Shown piece after piece: positions 1-11,452 of a DNA stretch of 64,000 nucleotides. Position 1 is the stretch's first letter; the number at the start of each line of letters is the position of its first letter. The notes under the pieces are model-generated. The model made no database searches. It saw nothing but the letters and a program-made list of their open reading frames with translations, and had not been told where the DNA came from. Source of the stretch: Ewingella americana ATCC 33852 (GTDB lineage Bacteria; Pseudomonadota; Gammaproteobacteria; Enterobacterales; Enterobacteriaceae); contig NZ_JMPJ01000053.1 in the NCBI RefSeq assembly GCF_000735345.1, positions 186,001-250,000 of the forward strand, read 5' to 3'. The position numbers and the translations under genes are program-made.

Positions 1-1239
<1,239 letters not shown>

Positions 1240-1291
1240 TTATCAGGGGCGCGCGTTAAGCCCTGAACTTTAGTAAATAAAGAACAGATAC

Positions 1292-1318
1292 AAAAAAGCC
1301 TCCACGAGGGAGGCTTAG
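1292..1318 (-). terminator. pheST attenuator terminator
   Basis: A perfect 7-bp stem (AGCCTCC/GGAGGCT, pentanucleotide loop) is followed on the minus strand by a T-run. It lies between pheM and pheS. By analogy with E. coli pheST it is the attenuator that ends transcription when Phe-tRNA is plentiful and pheM is translated without stalling. Confidence 0.9.
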
Positions 1319-1363
1319 GCGCTACTTTTCGTTTCTTCTCTTACGCGCGAAAGCCTTCCTGAA

Positions 1364-1408
1364 TCAGGCGCTAAAGTAAAAAAAGAAACGGAAAATAGCA
1401 GTGTTCAT
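1364..1408 (-). CDS. pheM: pheST operon leader peptide
   Basis: A 14-residue open frame reads MNTAIFRFFFYFSA. The E. coli PheM leader has the same length and the same run of phenylalanines (five Phe here). The peptide is a sensor: ribosome stalling at the Phe codons when charged tRNA-Phe is scarce lets an antiterminator form, sparing pheS-pheT from the terminator at 1292-1318. It sits between rplT and that terminator, as in E. coli. Confidence 0.93.
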   Translation of the reverse strand: MNTAIFRFFFYFSA

Positions 1409-1486
1409 GCTTGCGTTACCTTGTTGATGCTCAGTTTGCTGGCGTTAATGTCACACAGTGAGATGACAACTTGACTGATTATAAAC

Positions 1487-1515
1487 AAAAAAGAGGGAGC
1501 AAGCTCCCTCTTTTT
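1487..1515 (-). terminator. Terminator after rplT
   Basis: An 8-bp GC-rich stem (GAGGGAGC/GCTCCCTC, 2-base loop) is flanked by A-run and T-run, so it can act in either direction. It lies just past the rplT stop and before the pheM leader. It probably partly ends the infC-rpmI-rplT transcript. Confidence 0.82.
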
Positions 1516-1522
1516 AGCTGAC

Positions 1523-1894
<372 letters not shown>

Positions 1895-1919
1895 TTATTC
1901 TTGATTAAAAAAAGTGTAT

Positions 1920-2117
1920 TTATGCGTACGGCAGACATGCAGAGACCAGACCCAAATCGTTCTTGGATACCAGGCCTTTTGGACGCAAGTGACGTTTACG
2001 CTTAGTAGCTTTTTTGGTCAGAATATGACGCAGGTTAGCGTGCTTACGCTTAAAACCACCATTAGCGGTTTTTTTGAAGCGTTTAGCGGCGCCACGTACT
2101 GTTTTGATCTTTGGCAT
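1920..2117 (-). CDS. rpmI: 50S ribosomal protein L35
   Basis: The 65-residue product [17 protein letters not shown]... is rich in Lys/Arg and matches L35 throughout. An ATG four codons upstream is in frame, but the family start is MPKIK, so 2117 is chosen. It is a structural protein of the large subunit, translationally coupled to rplT and under L20 control in E. coli. Confidence 0.98.
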   Translation of the reverse strand: MPKIKTVRGAAKRFKKTANGGFKRKHANLRHILTKKATKRKRHLRPKGLVSKNDLGLVSACLPYA

Positions 2118-2213
2118 TTTAAATTCCACTTCGCATTGTTAATTACATGAATCAGAAAGGCGAACTAAACCCACGCAGCGCAAGCACTGCGCGGGGAAAG
2201 TTACTTGGAAGCC

Positions 2214-2768
<555 letters not shown>

Positions 2769-4697
2769 TTATTCCTCCAGTTGATGAAGACTTCTGCTGC
2801 GGATCTCCGCCAGCAGTTTGTCAACGACTTCGCTAACGTCCATGCTTCCCAAGTCTTTTCCGCGGCGGGTACGAACGGCAACTTTGCCTGCTTCGACCTC
2901 TTTATCGCCACAAACTAACATATAAGGGACACGGCGTAGCGTGTGCTCGCGGATTTTAAAGCCAATCTTCTCATTTCTCAAGTCGGCTTTAACGCGAATG
3001 CCTGCATCTTGCAGTTTTTTAGTTAATTCTTCGACATAGGCAGCTTGTGTATCGGTAATATTCATTACCACTACCTGAACCGGAGCAATCCACGTTGGGA
3101 AGAAACCTGCGTACTCTTCGGTAAGGATACCGATGAAGCGTTCCATAGAGCCCAGAATTGCGCGGTGAATCATTACTGGCACTTGACGGTCGTTGCTTTC
3201 GCCAATATAAGACGCGTTCAAGCGGCTCGGTAATGAAAAGTCGAGTTGCACGGTACCACACTGCCACGCACGATCCAAACAATCATGCAAGGTGAATTCA
3301 ATTTTCGGGCCATAAAACGCGCCTTCGCCCGGCTGATATTCGAATTCAATCTTGTTTTCAGTCAGTGCCGCAGCCAAGTCATCCTCGGCTTTAGTCCACA
3401 TTTCGTCAGTACCGATGCGCTTCTCAGGACGGGTAGAAAGTTTCACCACAATCTTTTCAAAGCCAAAGGTGCTGTACATGTCGTAAACCATGCGAATACA
3501 GCTGTTTACTTCGTCACGGACCTGCTCTTCTGTACAGAAGATGTGGGCGTCGTCCTGAGTAAAGCCACGAACGCGCATCAGGCCGTGCAATGCGCCAGAC
3601 GGCTCATTACGGTGACAGCTACCGAACTCCGCCATACGCAATGGCAGGTCGCGGTAAGACTTCAAACCTTGGTTGAAGATCTGCACGTGCCCCGGGCAGT
3701 TCATCGGTTTGATGCAGTATTCACGGTTCTCGGAAGAGGTAGTGAACATCGCGTCTTTGTAGTTATCCCAGTGACCTGTTTTTTCCCACAGCACGCGGTC
3801 CATCATGAACGGACCTTTCACTTCCTGATAGTCGTAAGACTTCAGTTTCATGCGCACGAAGGCTTCCAGCTCGCGGAAGATAGTCCAGCCGTCGTTGTGC
3901 CAGAACACCATGCCCGGTGCTTCTTCCTGCATGTGATACAGGTCGAGCTGCTTACCGATTTTACGGTGGTCGCGTTTGCTCGCTTCTTCCAAACGTTGCA
4001 GATAAGCATTTAACTGCTTCTTCTCAGCCCACGCGGTGCCGTAGATACGTTGCAGCATTTTGTTTTTGCTGTCGCCACGCCAGTAAGCACCGGAGGTTTT
4101 CTGCAATTTGAAGTGATGGCAGAAACGCATGTTTGGCACGTGCGGACCGCGGCACATGTCGACGTATTCTTCGTGGTGGTACAAGCCCGGCTGGTCATCA
4201 TGACTGATGTTCTCATCCAGAATTGCCACTTTGTATTGCTCGCCACGGCTTGCAAAGGTATCGCGCGCTTCCTGCCAGCTGACTTTCTTTTTAATTACGT
4301 CGTAATTCTTTTCAGCCAACTCGTGCATACGCTTTTCAAGCAGATCGAGGTCTTCCTGAGTCAGCGTGCGATCGATATCAACATCGTAGTAAAAACCGTT
4401 GTCGATAACTGGACCGATAGCCATTTTGGTGTTCGGCCACAATTGTTTAATTGCGTGACCCAACAAGTGCGCACAGGAGTGACGCAGGATTTCCAAACCG
4501 GCTTCATCTTTAGTCGTGATGATCGCTAACTGGGCGTCCTGAGTGATTAAATCCGTCGCATCAACCAATTCGCCATTTACACGACCAGCGATACAGGCTT
4601 TCGCCAGACCTGGACCGATATCAAGGGCGACATCAAGAGGAGAAACGGGGGAATCAAACGAACGCTGACTTCCGTCAGGAAGAGTAATAACTGGCAT
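2769..4697 (-). CDS. thrS: Threonyl-tRNA synthetase
   Basis: The 642-residue length is typical of the family. An N-terminal TGS domain ([20 protein letters not shown]) is followed by the editing domain with its HxxxH (HSCAHLLGH, about residue 73-77) and distal Cys/His. Next come the class II core ([10 protein letters not shown]; motif 2 [20 protein letters not shown]) and the C-terminal anticodon-binding domain. It charges tRNA-Thr and clears Ser-tRNA-Thr. It is first gene of the operon leading into infC. In E. coli ThrRS represses itself through tRNA-like hairpins in its leader, and the leader here would lie in about 4698-4850. Confidence 0.98.
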   Translation of the reverse strand: MPVITLPDGSQRSFDSPVSPLDVALDIGPGLAKACIAGRVNGELVDATDLITQDAQLAIITTKDEAGLEILRHSCAHLLGHAIKQLWPNTKMAIGPVIDNGFYYDVDIDRTLTQEDLDLLEKRMHELAEKNYDVIKKKVSWQEARDTFASRGEQYKVAILDENISHDDQPGLYHHEEYVDMCRGPHVPNMRFCHHFKLQKTSGAYWRGDSKNKMLQRIYGTAWAEKKQLNAYLQRLEEASKRDHRKIGKQLDLYHMQEEAPGMVFWHNDGWTIFRELEAFVRMKLKSYDYQEVKGPFMMDRVLWEKTGHWDNYKDAMFTTSSENREYCIKPMNCPGHVQIFNQGLKSYRDLPLRMAEFGSCHRNEPSGALHGLMRVRGFTQDDAHIFCTEEQVRDEVNSCIRMVYDMYSTFGFEKIVVKLSTRPEKRIGTDEMWTKAEDDLAAALTENKIEFEYQPGEGAFYGPKIEFTLHDCLDRAWQCGTVQLDFSLPSRLNASYIGESNDRQVPVMIHRAILGSMERFIGILTEEYAGFFPTWIAPVQVVVMNITDTQAAYVEELTKKLQDAGIRVKADLRNEKIGFKIREHTLRRVPYMLVCGDKEVEAGKVAVRTRRGKDLGSMDVSEVVDKLLAEIRSRSLHQLEE

Positions 4698-4984
4698 GTT
4701 AATTCCTTATCTACAGTGGTGCCCCACACGACAGAGCACATATAGAAAATATTTGGGTTTAAATTCATTTAGTTAGTTACGCTATTCAGCTCTACTTTGC
4801 CGAATACATGCACCCGTGAGGCCCTGATTTCATTGCCTCAAGATGCGACGTAAAAAACGCCAGCCAGTGTAACATCCGTAAAGCGCAGTTTTCCAGCAAC
4901 CTTGGTTGCTTAATGGTGCTATTTTTCGTGTAATTCTCTGCAAGGCACTTATCTTGAAAGGACATTGAAAATGGAAGGAAGAAC

Positions 4985-5668
4985 ATGACCGAAATTGCCC
5001 AATTATTTAAAGCCGTCGGACTGGGGTTAGTGATTTTGCTGCCGCTGGCGAACCCGCTGACCACCGTCGCGCTGCTGCTCGGCCTGTCGGGCAATATGAC
5101 CACCCAGGAGCGCAACCAGCAGTCGCTGATGGCCTCGGTGTACGTGTTCGCCATTATGACCGTGGCGTTCTATGCAGGTCAGTTGGTGATGAATACCTTC
5201 GGGATTTCCATTCCGGGTCTGCGTATCGCTGGCGGTCTGATTGTCGCCTTTATCGGTTTCCGCATGCTGTTCCCTCAGCCACACGCTGCGGAGAAGACCA
5301 TGGTGGAGCACAAAACCGAGGAGATGAAGAAGCAGGATTCGCCGAATATCGCCTTCGTGCCTCTCGCTATGCCAAGCACCGCCGGGCCGGGGACCATCGC
5401 GATGATCATCAGCAGTGCGTCGGCCATCAAAGACGGCGTGGATTTCCCAGAGTGGGTCATTGCCGTCGCGCCAGTACTGACCTTCTTTATTATTGGCCTG
5501 ATCCTCTGGCTCTGTTTAAGAAGCTCAGGGGCGATTATGCGTCTGGTGGGGAAAAGCGGGATTGAAGCGATTTCGCGTCTGATGGGGTTCTTGCTGGTCT
5601 GTATGGGCGTTCAGTTTGGTATTAACGGCATTCTGGAGATTATTTCACACTACCCGCCAGCAGCCTGA
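4985..5668 (+). CDS. marC: MarC family inner-membrane protein
   Basis: The 227-residue polytopic membrane protein has about six hydrophobic segments. It is nearly co-linear with E. coli MarC, including [32 protein letters not shown] and [20 protein letters not shown]. Function is unsettled: the gene was named for lying opposite marRAB, but marC is not needed for multiple antibiotic resistance in E. coli. No marRAB genes adjoin it here. A strong GGAAGGA ribosome site precedes the ATG. An imperfect 13-bp inverted repeat at 5652-5685 overlaps its stop and may end the convergent transcripts with emtA. Confidence 0.9.
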   Translation: MTEIAQLFKAVGLGLVILLPLANPLTTVALLLGLSGNMTTQERNQQSLMASVYVFAIMTVAFYAGQLVMNTFGISIPGLRIAGGLIVAFIGFRMLFPQPHAAEKTMVEHKTEEMKKQDSPNIAFVPLAMPSTAGPGTIAMIISSASAIKDGVDFPEWVIAVAPVLTFFIIGLILWLCLRSSGAIMRLVGKSGIEAISRLMGFLLVCMGVQFGINGILEIISHYPPAA

Positions 5669-5699
5669 TTGCGCTGCTGACGGGTAGAATGAACAGTGC

Positions 5700-6332
5700 T
5701 TATCTCATGGCCAGATAAGCATTGTTCACTTTCCACAGGTAACGAGGGGCCTGCGGAGCCGGGTGTTTTTGCTGCACGTGTTCGTAGAACTGCTGTGGTG
5801 TCATCTGATTAATTTTTGCTACAGCGTAGGTTCTGTCGCTGGAGAAGGTTCTCAGTAGTGCCCCTGCACCGTTTACATAAGCCACTGTTGTTGCATAACG
5901 GCGCGTTTGTGGGTCACTGATACCCGCCAACTGCTGCTGCAACATGCTTAGGTAAGCTGTACCTAAATCGATATTCACCGCTGGGTCTTTCAATTCATGG
6001 GTACTCGGTTGCCCGTAGCGCCCTTTCATCCGGTAAGCATCCCGCCCCGCCGTGGATGCTTTTAACTGCATCAGGCCAATCGCGTTAGACTTACTGACCA
6101 CGGTCGGATTGAAACCTGACTCGACCTGAATAATCGCCTTAACCAATGTTTCATCAACACCATAGGTATTTGCTGCTTGGTGTATCACGCTGCCGTAAGG
6201 TCCTTGGTGCATCATGGACGTATCCGGTAATGCGGCCGGCGGATTCAGAAAGTGAGTCCGTTGTACCGGCGTTTCTTTAGCGCAACCCGCTAATAAAAGC
6301 GCGGCCATCAAATAAAGAATGTTTGGTTTCAC
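5700..6332 (-). CDS. emtA: Membrane-bound lytic murein transglycosylase, EmtA/MltE type
   Basis: This is a 210-residue lipoprotein. A GTG start at 6332 with a GAGAGG ribosome site gives a clean signal with lipobox LLLAGC (Cys17). The upstream in-frame ATG at 6386 would bury that signal behind charged residues, so it is rejected. The SLT domain shows the catalytic glutamate in QVESGFNP (Glu71), then NAIGLMQLKAS and YVNGAGALLRTFSSDR, almost as in E. coli EmtA. It cleaves glycan strands of peptidoglycan to 1,6-anhydroMurNAc ends from the inner face of the outer membrane. It is convergent with marC. Confidence 0.93.
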   Translation of the reverse strand: MKPNILYLMAALLLAGCAKETPVQRTHFLNPPAALPDTSMMHQGPYGSVIHQAANTYGVDETLVKAIIQVESGFNPTVVSKSNAIGLMQLKASTAGRDAYRMKGRYGQPSTHELKDPAVNIDLGTAYLSMLQQQLAGISDPQTRRYATTVAYVNGAGALLRTFSSDRTYAVAKINQMTPQQFYEHVQQKHPAPQAPRYLWKVNNAYLAMR

Positions 6333-6645
6333 GTTATGCCTCTCGCGACTTTGACGAAAGCCAGCATATACATCTTCTTCGCACACCTGAATATATTTTT
6401 AGTCTATGCTGAATAATGTTCTGTTAAACAAAGGTATTAGGAAAGTGTCGATAAGATAATTCTGCTTATATATGCACTATTACTGTCTCTTATTCCTAAT
6501 TTCATATTCTCTTTGTGACAAACAGATGAAGCAGATCACGCGTATTTACTTCACAACCTGATTTTGCTGTGCACCAGATCGGGTTTTTCAAGTGAGAAAG
6601 ACGCTAACTTAATGAATTATCAGGCCAGTCAGAAGGGGTGATTCC

Positions 6646-7515
6646 ATGTGGCAAGCCGTTAATCGTTTGTTAAGTGAACATCTTGGTAGCGCCGAAATCC
6701 GTGAGCGGGTTGAGCTTCCCGGAGGAGAAATCCACCCGGCGTGGCGACTCAGTTATGGGGATAGGGATATCTTCGTGAAGTGTAATTCACGCGAGATGCT
6801 GCCCATTTTTGCCGCCGAGGCTGACCAACTCGCCCTGCTCGCTCGCAGTAAAACGGTGAAAGTGCCTGAAGTGTATGGCGTTGGCAGCGACCGTGATTAC
6901 AGCTTCCTCTTACTTGAATATCTCCCCCTTAAACCTCTGGATCAGCACAATGCCTACTTGCTAGGCCAGCAGCTGTCGGCTCTGCATCAGTGGAGCGAGC
7001 AGCTACAGTTCGGGCTGGATTTTGATAACGAGCTGGCAACACTGCCCCAGCCTAATAGCTGGCAGAAGCGTTGGCCGAGCTTCTTTGCCGAGCAGAGGAT
7101 TGGCTGGCAGCTCCAGTTAGCCGCCGAGAAAGGCATGGTGTTTGGCAATATTGAAGACATCACGGATAAGGTGCTGGCCCGGCTGCATAACCACCAGCCG
7201 CAGCCCTCTTTGCTGCACGGCGACCTGTGGCCGCACAACTGCGCTTTATCCGAGAACGGCCCGGTTATTTTCGACCCGGCTTGCTACTGGGGAGATCGCG
7301 AATGCGATTTCGCCATGCTGCCTTTATATCCCAATGTCCCAAGCTATATTTATGATGGATATCAAAGTCGTACTCCCCTTCCCGATGATTTCGTCCTGCG
7401 CCAGCCGATCTACCAATTATATTATCTGCTCAATCGCAGTAATCTTTTTGGCGGCCAACATCTGGTAGTGGCGCAGCGGGCAATTGAACGCTTGATGCAA
7501 AGCGACTGGGCATAA
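6646..7515 (+). CDS. yniA: Fructosamine kinase family protein YniA
   Basis: The 289-residue protein has an aminoglycoside-phosphotransferase/fructosamine-kinase fold. It shows the nucleotide Lys (IFVKCNS), the catalytic loop LLHGDLWPHNCALSE (HGD..N) and the metal motif IFDPACYWGDRECDFAM. Family members phosphorylate ketoamines for protein deglycation; the E. coli substrate is not firmly settled. An AAGGGG ribosome site precedes the ATG. It is the first of the conserved yniA-yniB-hxpB trio, convergent with yniB. Confidence 0.92.
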   Translation: MWQAVNRLLSEHLGSAEIRERVELPGGEIHPAWRLSYGDRDIFVKCNSREMLPIFAAEADQLALLARSKTVKVPEVYGVGSDRDYSFLLLEYLPLKPLDQHNAYLLGQQLSALHQWSEQLQFGLDFDNELATLPQPNSWQKRWPSFFAEQRIGWQLQLAAEKGMVFGNIEDITDKVLARLHNHQPQPSLLHGDLWPHNCALSENGPVIFDPACYWGDRECDFAMLPLYPNVPSYIYDGYQSRTPLPDDFVLRQPIYQLYYLLNRSNLFGGQHLVVAQRAIERLMQSDWA

Positions 7516-7517
7516 TA

Positions 7518-7552
7518 AAAGAGCCTGAATCTATTAAAGATTCAGGCTCAAT
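7518..7552. terminator. Bidirectional terminator between yniA and yniB
   Basis: A perfect 11-bp inverted repeat (GAGCCTGAATC/GATTCAGGCTC, 7-base loop) lies between two convergent genes. A short A-rich tract on the yniA side becomes a T-rich tail for yniB transcripts. Confidence 0.75.
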
Positions 7553-7587
7553 GTTCGCCGCTTAATAATGATTTAGCAAAGCGTTTA

Positions 7588-8136
7588 TCAGGCCAGTAAA
7601 CCTAATAATTTAAGAATGAAATAGGCAATCACCGCCAGAATAATGGGCAGGATATACAGCGGGAAATATTGCACAAAAATAGTGTGTCGCGGTAAGACGA
7701 TACGCTCTTCGATTTGCTGCTTGGTGCGCCCTTCGCCCTCTTTCGCCTGCTCCAAAATCAACTGATCCTGAATGCCTTCGCGGATGTGCTTAACCTGACG
7801 CGACATGCGCGCGCCGGAAGCCTGCAACGCCAACCCGACAAAGATAAGCCAGTAGATAATAAAGAACACGATGTTGGCGGAGGTCACGCCCTGCCCGAGC
7901 ACCGGAACCGGCGAGTTGTACCAAAACATATTTAAAAACGAGGTATTGAAACGCACCATATCCACCATGACGTGAACGAAGTCCAGCATCACCGCGTTGA
8001 TACCCTGCTGGGCTTTACTGTGCTCATAGACAAAGTTCAGCAATGAAATGATGGTCGACAGCAATGCGGGGATGAAAACTACCCAACCCAAGATCCGCTT
8101 TAATACGGCAACGCGCCCGGCCTGTTGATACGTCAT
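7588..8136 (-). CDS. yniB: Conserved inner-membrane protein YniB
   Basis: The 182-residue protein has about four hydrophobic stretches: residues 13-36, a weaker one near 50-65, 86-106 and 154-180. A charged, helical cytoplasmic stretch lies between the last two (SRQVKHIREGIQDQLILEQAKEGEG). Length and sequence match the YniB family of Enterobacterales, whose function is unknown. An AAGGGGA ribosome site precedes the ATG. It sits between yniA and divergent hxpB as in E. coli. Confidence 0.88.
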   Translation of the reverse strand: MTYQQAGRVAVLKRILGWVVFIPALLSTIISLLNFVYEHSKAQQGINAVMLDFVHVMVDMVRFNTSFLNMFWYNSPVPVLGQGVTSANIVFFIIYWLIFVGLALQASGARMSRQVKHIREGIQDQLILEQAKEGEGRTKQQIEERIVLPRHTIFVQYFPLYILPIILAVIAYFILKLLGLLA

Positions 8137-8327
8137 GAATTCCCCTTGTGAAGACGTCTCAGATATCGACTAAGTCTACCCGCAGATTAGGAATGTCGCC
8201 CACTGTTTTAATGGCTTAGACACAAAGTCAGACAATATTTTCGCGTTACTCGCTCCGTTCATCCGGCTTCTGCCCTGAGCCAACGAGTGATAGAGTGGCG
8301 AAAACCTCAACCATGGAGAGAAAAACA

Positions 8328-8993
8328 ATGGCGTACTCGCGTCCGATTGCTGCGGCAATTTTTGATATGGATGGTCTGCTGATCGACTCTGAGCCCCTGT
8401 GGACACAGGCCGAGCTGGATGTTTTTGGCGATTTGGGATTAGACCTTTCGCAGCGCCATCTGCTGCCTGACACGCTGGGCCTGCGCATCGATCAGGTGGT
8501 GCGGATGTGGTATCAGGCCATGCCTTGGCAAGGCCCGACGCAGGAAGAAGTAACCCAGCGCGTGATTGCTCGCGCCATCGAACTGGTGGAACAGACTCGG
8601 CCGCTGCTGCCCGGCGTCACCCACGCGTTAGAGCTGTGCCGTGCGCAAGGGCTGAAGATAGGCCTGGCTTCGGCTTCTCCGCTGCACATGCTGGATAAAG
8701 TGCTGGAGATGTTTAACCTCACCGGCTACTTCCAGATCCGCGCCTCCGCCGAGCACCTGCCTTACAGCAAGCCGCACCCAGAGGTCTATATTCAGGCTGC
8801 GGGCCAGTTGCAGGTTGACCCGCTGAACTGCGTCACGCTGGAAGACTCCTTTAATGGCATGATTGCCACCAAGGCCGCCCGCATGCGCTCTATCGTGGTG
8901 CCGGACCATGCATTTAGCGAAGACCCGCGCTGGGCCTTGGCTGACGTCAAACTCTCTTCTCTTGAGCTGCTGCGGGCCGAGCATATTCGCTAA
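8328..8993 (+). CDS. hxpB: Hexitol phosphatase B (HAD family, YniC)
   Basis: This is a 221-residue HAD-superfamily hydrolase. Motif I is FDMDGLLIDSEPLW (nucleophile and acid/base Asp), motif II the serine of GLASASP, motif III the Lys of PYSKPHPEVY, and motif IV LEDSFNGM. E. coli HxpB dephosphorylates 2-deoxyglucose-6-phosphate and hexitol phosphates. An in-frame ATG lies 11 codons upstream at 8295. The GGAGAG ribosome site and family alignment favour 8328. Confidence 0.93.
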   Translation: MAYSRPIAAAIFDMDGLLIDSEPLWTQAELDVFGDLGLDLSQRHLLPDTLGLRIDQVVRMWYQAMPWQGPTQEEVTQRVIARAIELVEQTRPLLPGVTHALELCRAQGLKIGLASASPLHMLDKVLEMFNLTGYFQIRASAEHLPYSKPHPEVYIQAAGQLQVDPLNCVTLEDSFNGMIATKAARMRSIVVPDHAFSEDPRWALADVKLSSLELLRAEHIR

Positions 8994-9012
8994 GCGCTTC
9001 GTCATCACAGCT

Positions 9013-9345
9013 TTATAAGAAGTCCGCGCGCTTGGGTGAAAAGGTGTCAATCAGCACACTGCCTTGCTCAAGCGCCACCACGCCGTGCATCTCGTGCTTC
9101 ACCGCCCGGTAAGCATCCCCCACGCCCAAGATTTTCTTCTCGCCTTCTATCTCCACTTCAAAGCTGCCTGCCGCCACATAAGCAATCTGGTCATGAATAT
9201 CATGCTTATGCGCCACGCCAATCGCTCCTTTATCGAAGTGCACCGCGACCATCATCAGGTCATCGCTCCAGGTCATGATTTTGCGTTTTACGCCGTGCCC
9301 AAGCTCTTCCCATGGGGTTTCTTCATCTATAAAGAACGTTTTCAT
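9013..9345 (-). CDS. kdgF: Pectin-degradation cupin KdgF
   Basis: The 110-residue single-domain cupin closely matches KdgF (MKTFFIDEETPWEELGHGVKRKIMTWSDD...). The metal site is H-x-H in VAHKHDIHDQ and the distal His in VKHEMHG. KdgF catalyses conversion of unsaturated galacturonate or mannuronate monomers to the linear 5-keto-4-deoxyuronate used by KduI. It is divergent from kduI-kduD across a KdgR box, so the three genes form one uronate locus. An AGGAG ribosome site precedes the ATG. Confidence 0.9.
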   Translation of the reverse strand: MKTFFIDEETPWEELGHGVKRKIMTWSDDLMMVAVHFDKGAIGVAHKHDIHDQIAYVAAGSFEVEIEGEKKILGVGDAYRAVKHEMHGVVALEQGSVLIDTFSPKRADFL

Positions 9346-9474
9346 CGCAGCTCCTGTCGGTATGAGTTAAGGGGGAAAGCGAGCCTTGGCGGCTCAAAGC
9401 TGAAAATCATTCTACTCGGCCTTAGCGCCCGCCAGAGGATCAGTTTCGTAAATCTTGACCTCCCTCATAAAATA

Positions 9475-9493
9475 AATAAAACATCATTTCATT
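9475..9493. promoter_or_regulatory. KdgR operator between kdgF and kduI
   Basis: The site AATAAAACATCATTTCATT matches the published KdgR consensus AATRAAAYNNYRTTTYATT at every position. It lies 130 bases upstream of kdgF and 155 bases upstream of kduI. A candidate kduI promoter (TTGACC at 9455, 16 bases, TAAAAC at 9477) overlaps it, the expected geometry for repression. Confidence 0.85.
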
Positions 9494-9647
9494 TTTATTG
9501 AATTCATATGCCAATGACTTTATGCTGCAAATACCAAGGACGAGCCGGCGGTTTGATCTTTGCGGTGATGTCACTGCCACGCGTCACCTCAGTCAGCGCC
9601 GACAACTCCTTCCTTCATTGCACTTACCACGCACGAGAGGCACCGAC

Positions 9648-10484
9648 ATGCAAGTCCGTCAAAGCATCCATAGCGACCACGCCAAACAGCTCGACACTGC
9701 GGGATTACGTCGCGAATTTCTGATTGAGAAAATCTTCGAAAAAAACAACTACACCATGACGTACAGCCATATCGACCGCATTATCGTCGGCGGCGTGATG
9801 CCGATTGATGCCAAGGTGTCGGTGGGTGACGAAGTCGGCAAGCAGCTTGGTGTGAGCTATTTCCTTGAGCGCCGCGAACTAGGCGTGATTAACATTGGCG
9901 GCCCGGGTCTGATTGTGGTCGATGGCACCACTTATGAGATTGGTAACGAAGAAGCCCTGTATGTCGGCAAAGGGGCGCGAAACGTTGAGTTCAGCAGCCT
10001 CGACCCGGCCAAGCCTGCCAAGTTCTACTACAACAGCGCCCCGGCCCACACCACCTTCCCTAACAAGAAAATCACGCTGGCCGAAGCCTCGCCGCAGACC
10101 ATCGGCGACCCAGCCACCAGCAACCGTCGCACCATCAATAAGTTTATTGTTCCTGACGTGCTGGAAACCTGCCAACTGACCATGGGCCTGACCAAGCTTG
10201 AGCAAGGCAGCCTGTGGAACACCATGCCGTGCCACACCCACGAGCGCCGGATGGAAGTCTATTTCTACTTTGATATGGACGAAGAAACCTCCGTATTCCA
10301 CATGATGGGCCAGCCGCAAGAGACGCGCCATCTGCTGGTACACAATGAACAGGCCGTGATCTCCCCGAGCTGGTCGATTCACTCCGGGGTGGGCACCAAG
10401 CGCTACACCTTTATTTGGGGCATGGTGGGCGAGAATCAGGTGTTTGACGATATGGACCACGTGAAGGTCAGCGAACTGCGCTAA
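9648..10484 (+). CDS. kduI: 5-dehydro-4-deoxy-D-glucuronate isomerase
   Basis: At 278 residues it has exactly the E. coli KduI length when started at the ATG at 9648, which follows a GAGAGG ribosome site. An upstream in-frame ATG exists but its extension has no family counterpart. The double-cupin isomerase has zinc ligands in the [16 protein letters not shown] segment and a later His ([10 protein letters not shown]). It converts 5-keto-4-deoxyuronate to 2,5-diketo-3-deoxygluconate in pectin/hexuronate breakdown. It is followed by kduD after 55 bases. Confidence 0.96.
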   Translation: MQVRQSIHSDHAKQLDTAGLRREFLIEKIFEKNNYTMTYSHIDRIIVGGVMPIDAKVSVGDEVGKQLGVSYFLERRELGVINIGGPGLIVVDGTTYEIGNEEALYVGKGARNVEFSSLDPAKPAKFYYNSAPAHTTFPNKKITLAEASPQTIGDPATSNRRTINKFIVPDVLETCQLTMGLTKLEQGSLWNTMPCHTHERRMEVYFYFDMDEETSVFHMMGQPQETRHLLVHNEQAVISPSWSIHSGVGTKRYTFIWGMVGENQVFDDMDHVKVSELR

Positions 10485-10539
10485 TCGGCCAGCAGAGTTA
10501 TCTTTCGGCCCGAGCGCCGTTGTTAAAAGAGAAAAGACT

Positions 10540-11301
10540 ATGATCCTTAATGCATTTGATTTGGCAGGAAAAGTCGCGCTAGTGACCGGCTGCAACACCG
10601 GCCTTGGGCAAGGTATGGCGATTGGCTTGGCGCAGGCGGGCTGTGACATTGTTGGCGTTAACCTCAGTTCACCCAATGAAACAGCGGAAAAAGTCACCGC
10701 GCTGGGTCGCCGTTTTCTCGATCTTCGCGCCGATTTGGGCAGTATCGAAGGCATTCCACAGCTGATTGAGAAGGCCGTTGGCGAGTTTGGGCATCTGGAT
10801 ATTCTGGTTAACAATGCCGGGATCATTCGCCGCGAAGACGCCATCGAGTTCAGCGAGAAGAACTGGGATGACGTGATGAACGTCAACAGCAAGACGCTGT
10901 TCTTTATGTCTCAGGCCGTGGCGCGCCAGTTCATCAAGCAGGGGCACGGCGGCAAAATCATCAATATCGCCTCCATGCTCTCCTATCAGGGCGGCATTCG
11001 CGTGCCTTCTTATACTGCGTCAAAAAGCGCGGTGATGGGCATCACTCGCCTGATGGCCAATGAGTGGGCCAAGCACGGCATTAATGTCAATGCGATTGCG
11101 CCGGGCTACATGGCGACCAATAACACCGAGCAGCTGCGCGCCGACGAAGGCCGCAGTAAAGAGATTCTGGAGCGTATTCCGGCGGGCCGCTGGGGCGTGC
11201 CTGAAGACGTGATGGGGCCAGTGGTGTTCTTGGCCTCAAAAGCCTCAGACTATGTGAATGGTTACACCGTGGCGGTTGATGGCGGCTGGCTGGCGCGTTA
11301 A
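10540..11301 (+). CDS. kduD: 2-dehydro-3-deoxy-D-gluconate 5-dehydrogenase
   Basis: This 253-residue short-chain dehydrogenase has the cofactor loop TGCNTGLGQG, NNAG (LVNNAGIIRRED), the catalytic Ser of NIASMLSYQGG and YTASKSA. Length and sequence match KduD. It reduces 2,5-diketo-3-deoxygluconate to 2-keto-3-deoxygluconate, the step after KduI. It is the second gene of kduI-kduD and ends at a strong terminator. Confidence 0.96.
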   Translation: MILNAFDLAGKVALVTGCNTGLGQGMAIGLAQAGCDIVGVNLSSPNETAEKVTALGRRFLDLRADLGSIEGIPQLIEKAVGEFGHLDILVNNAGIIRREDAIEFSEKNWDDVMNVNSKTLFFMSQAVARQFIKQGHGGKIINIASMLSYQGGIRVPSYTASKSAVMGITRLMANEWAKHGINVNAIAPGYMATNNTEQLRADEGRSKEILERIPAGRWGVPEDVMGPVVFLASKASDYVNGYTVAVDGGWLAR

Positions 11302-11318
11302 GCTGTAAAATCAGTCGA

Positions 11319-11351
11319 AAAAAGACGTCTAAAATGGCGTCTTTTTTATTA
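11319..11351 (+). terminator. kduID terminator
   Basis: The stem AAAAGACG/CGTCTTTT is followed by a T-run, 17 bases past the kduD stop. Confidence 0.85.
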
Positions 11352-11414
11352 TATTTCAAATAGTTGACAATTCGTTACAGGGTAACTCTTCCCTGATTGT
11401 GACAGTTTCACTTA

Positions 11415-11434
11415 TACTGGATAAAATAACAGTT
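11415..11434 (+). promoter_or_regulatory. LexA-type box upstream of ydjM
   Basis: TACTGGATAAAATAACAGTT matches the LexA SOS box (CTGT-N8-ACAG) with one mismatch (CTGG). It overlaps a TATACT -10-like hexamer at 11413 and ends 18 bases before the ydjM start. E. coli ydjM is a known LexA target. Confidence 0.72.
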
Positions 11435-11452
11435 ATTAAGTTCGGAAGCGTC

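Noticed and set aside
3246-4013. A 255-codon open frame antisense to thrS
   Set aside because: It is a mirror of thrS codon usage, has no ribosome site and no recognisable domain.
9879-10892. A 337-codon open frame antisense to kduI-kduD
   Set aside because: It crosses two well-defined genes on the other strand; composition is that of an antisense shadow.
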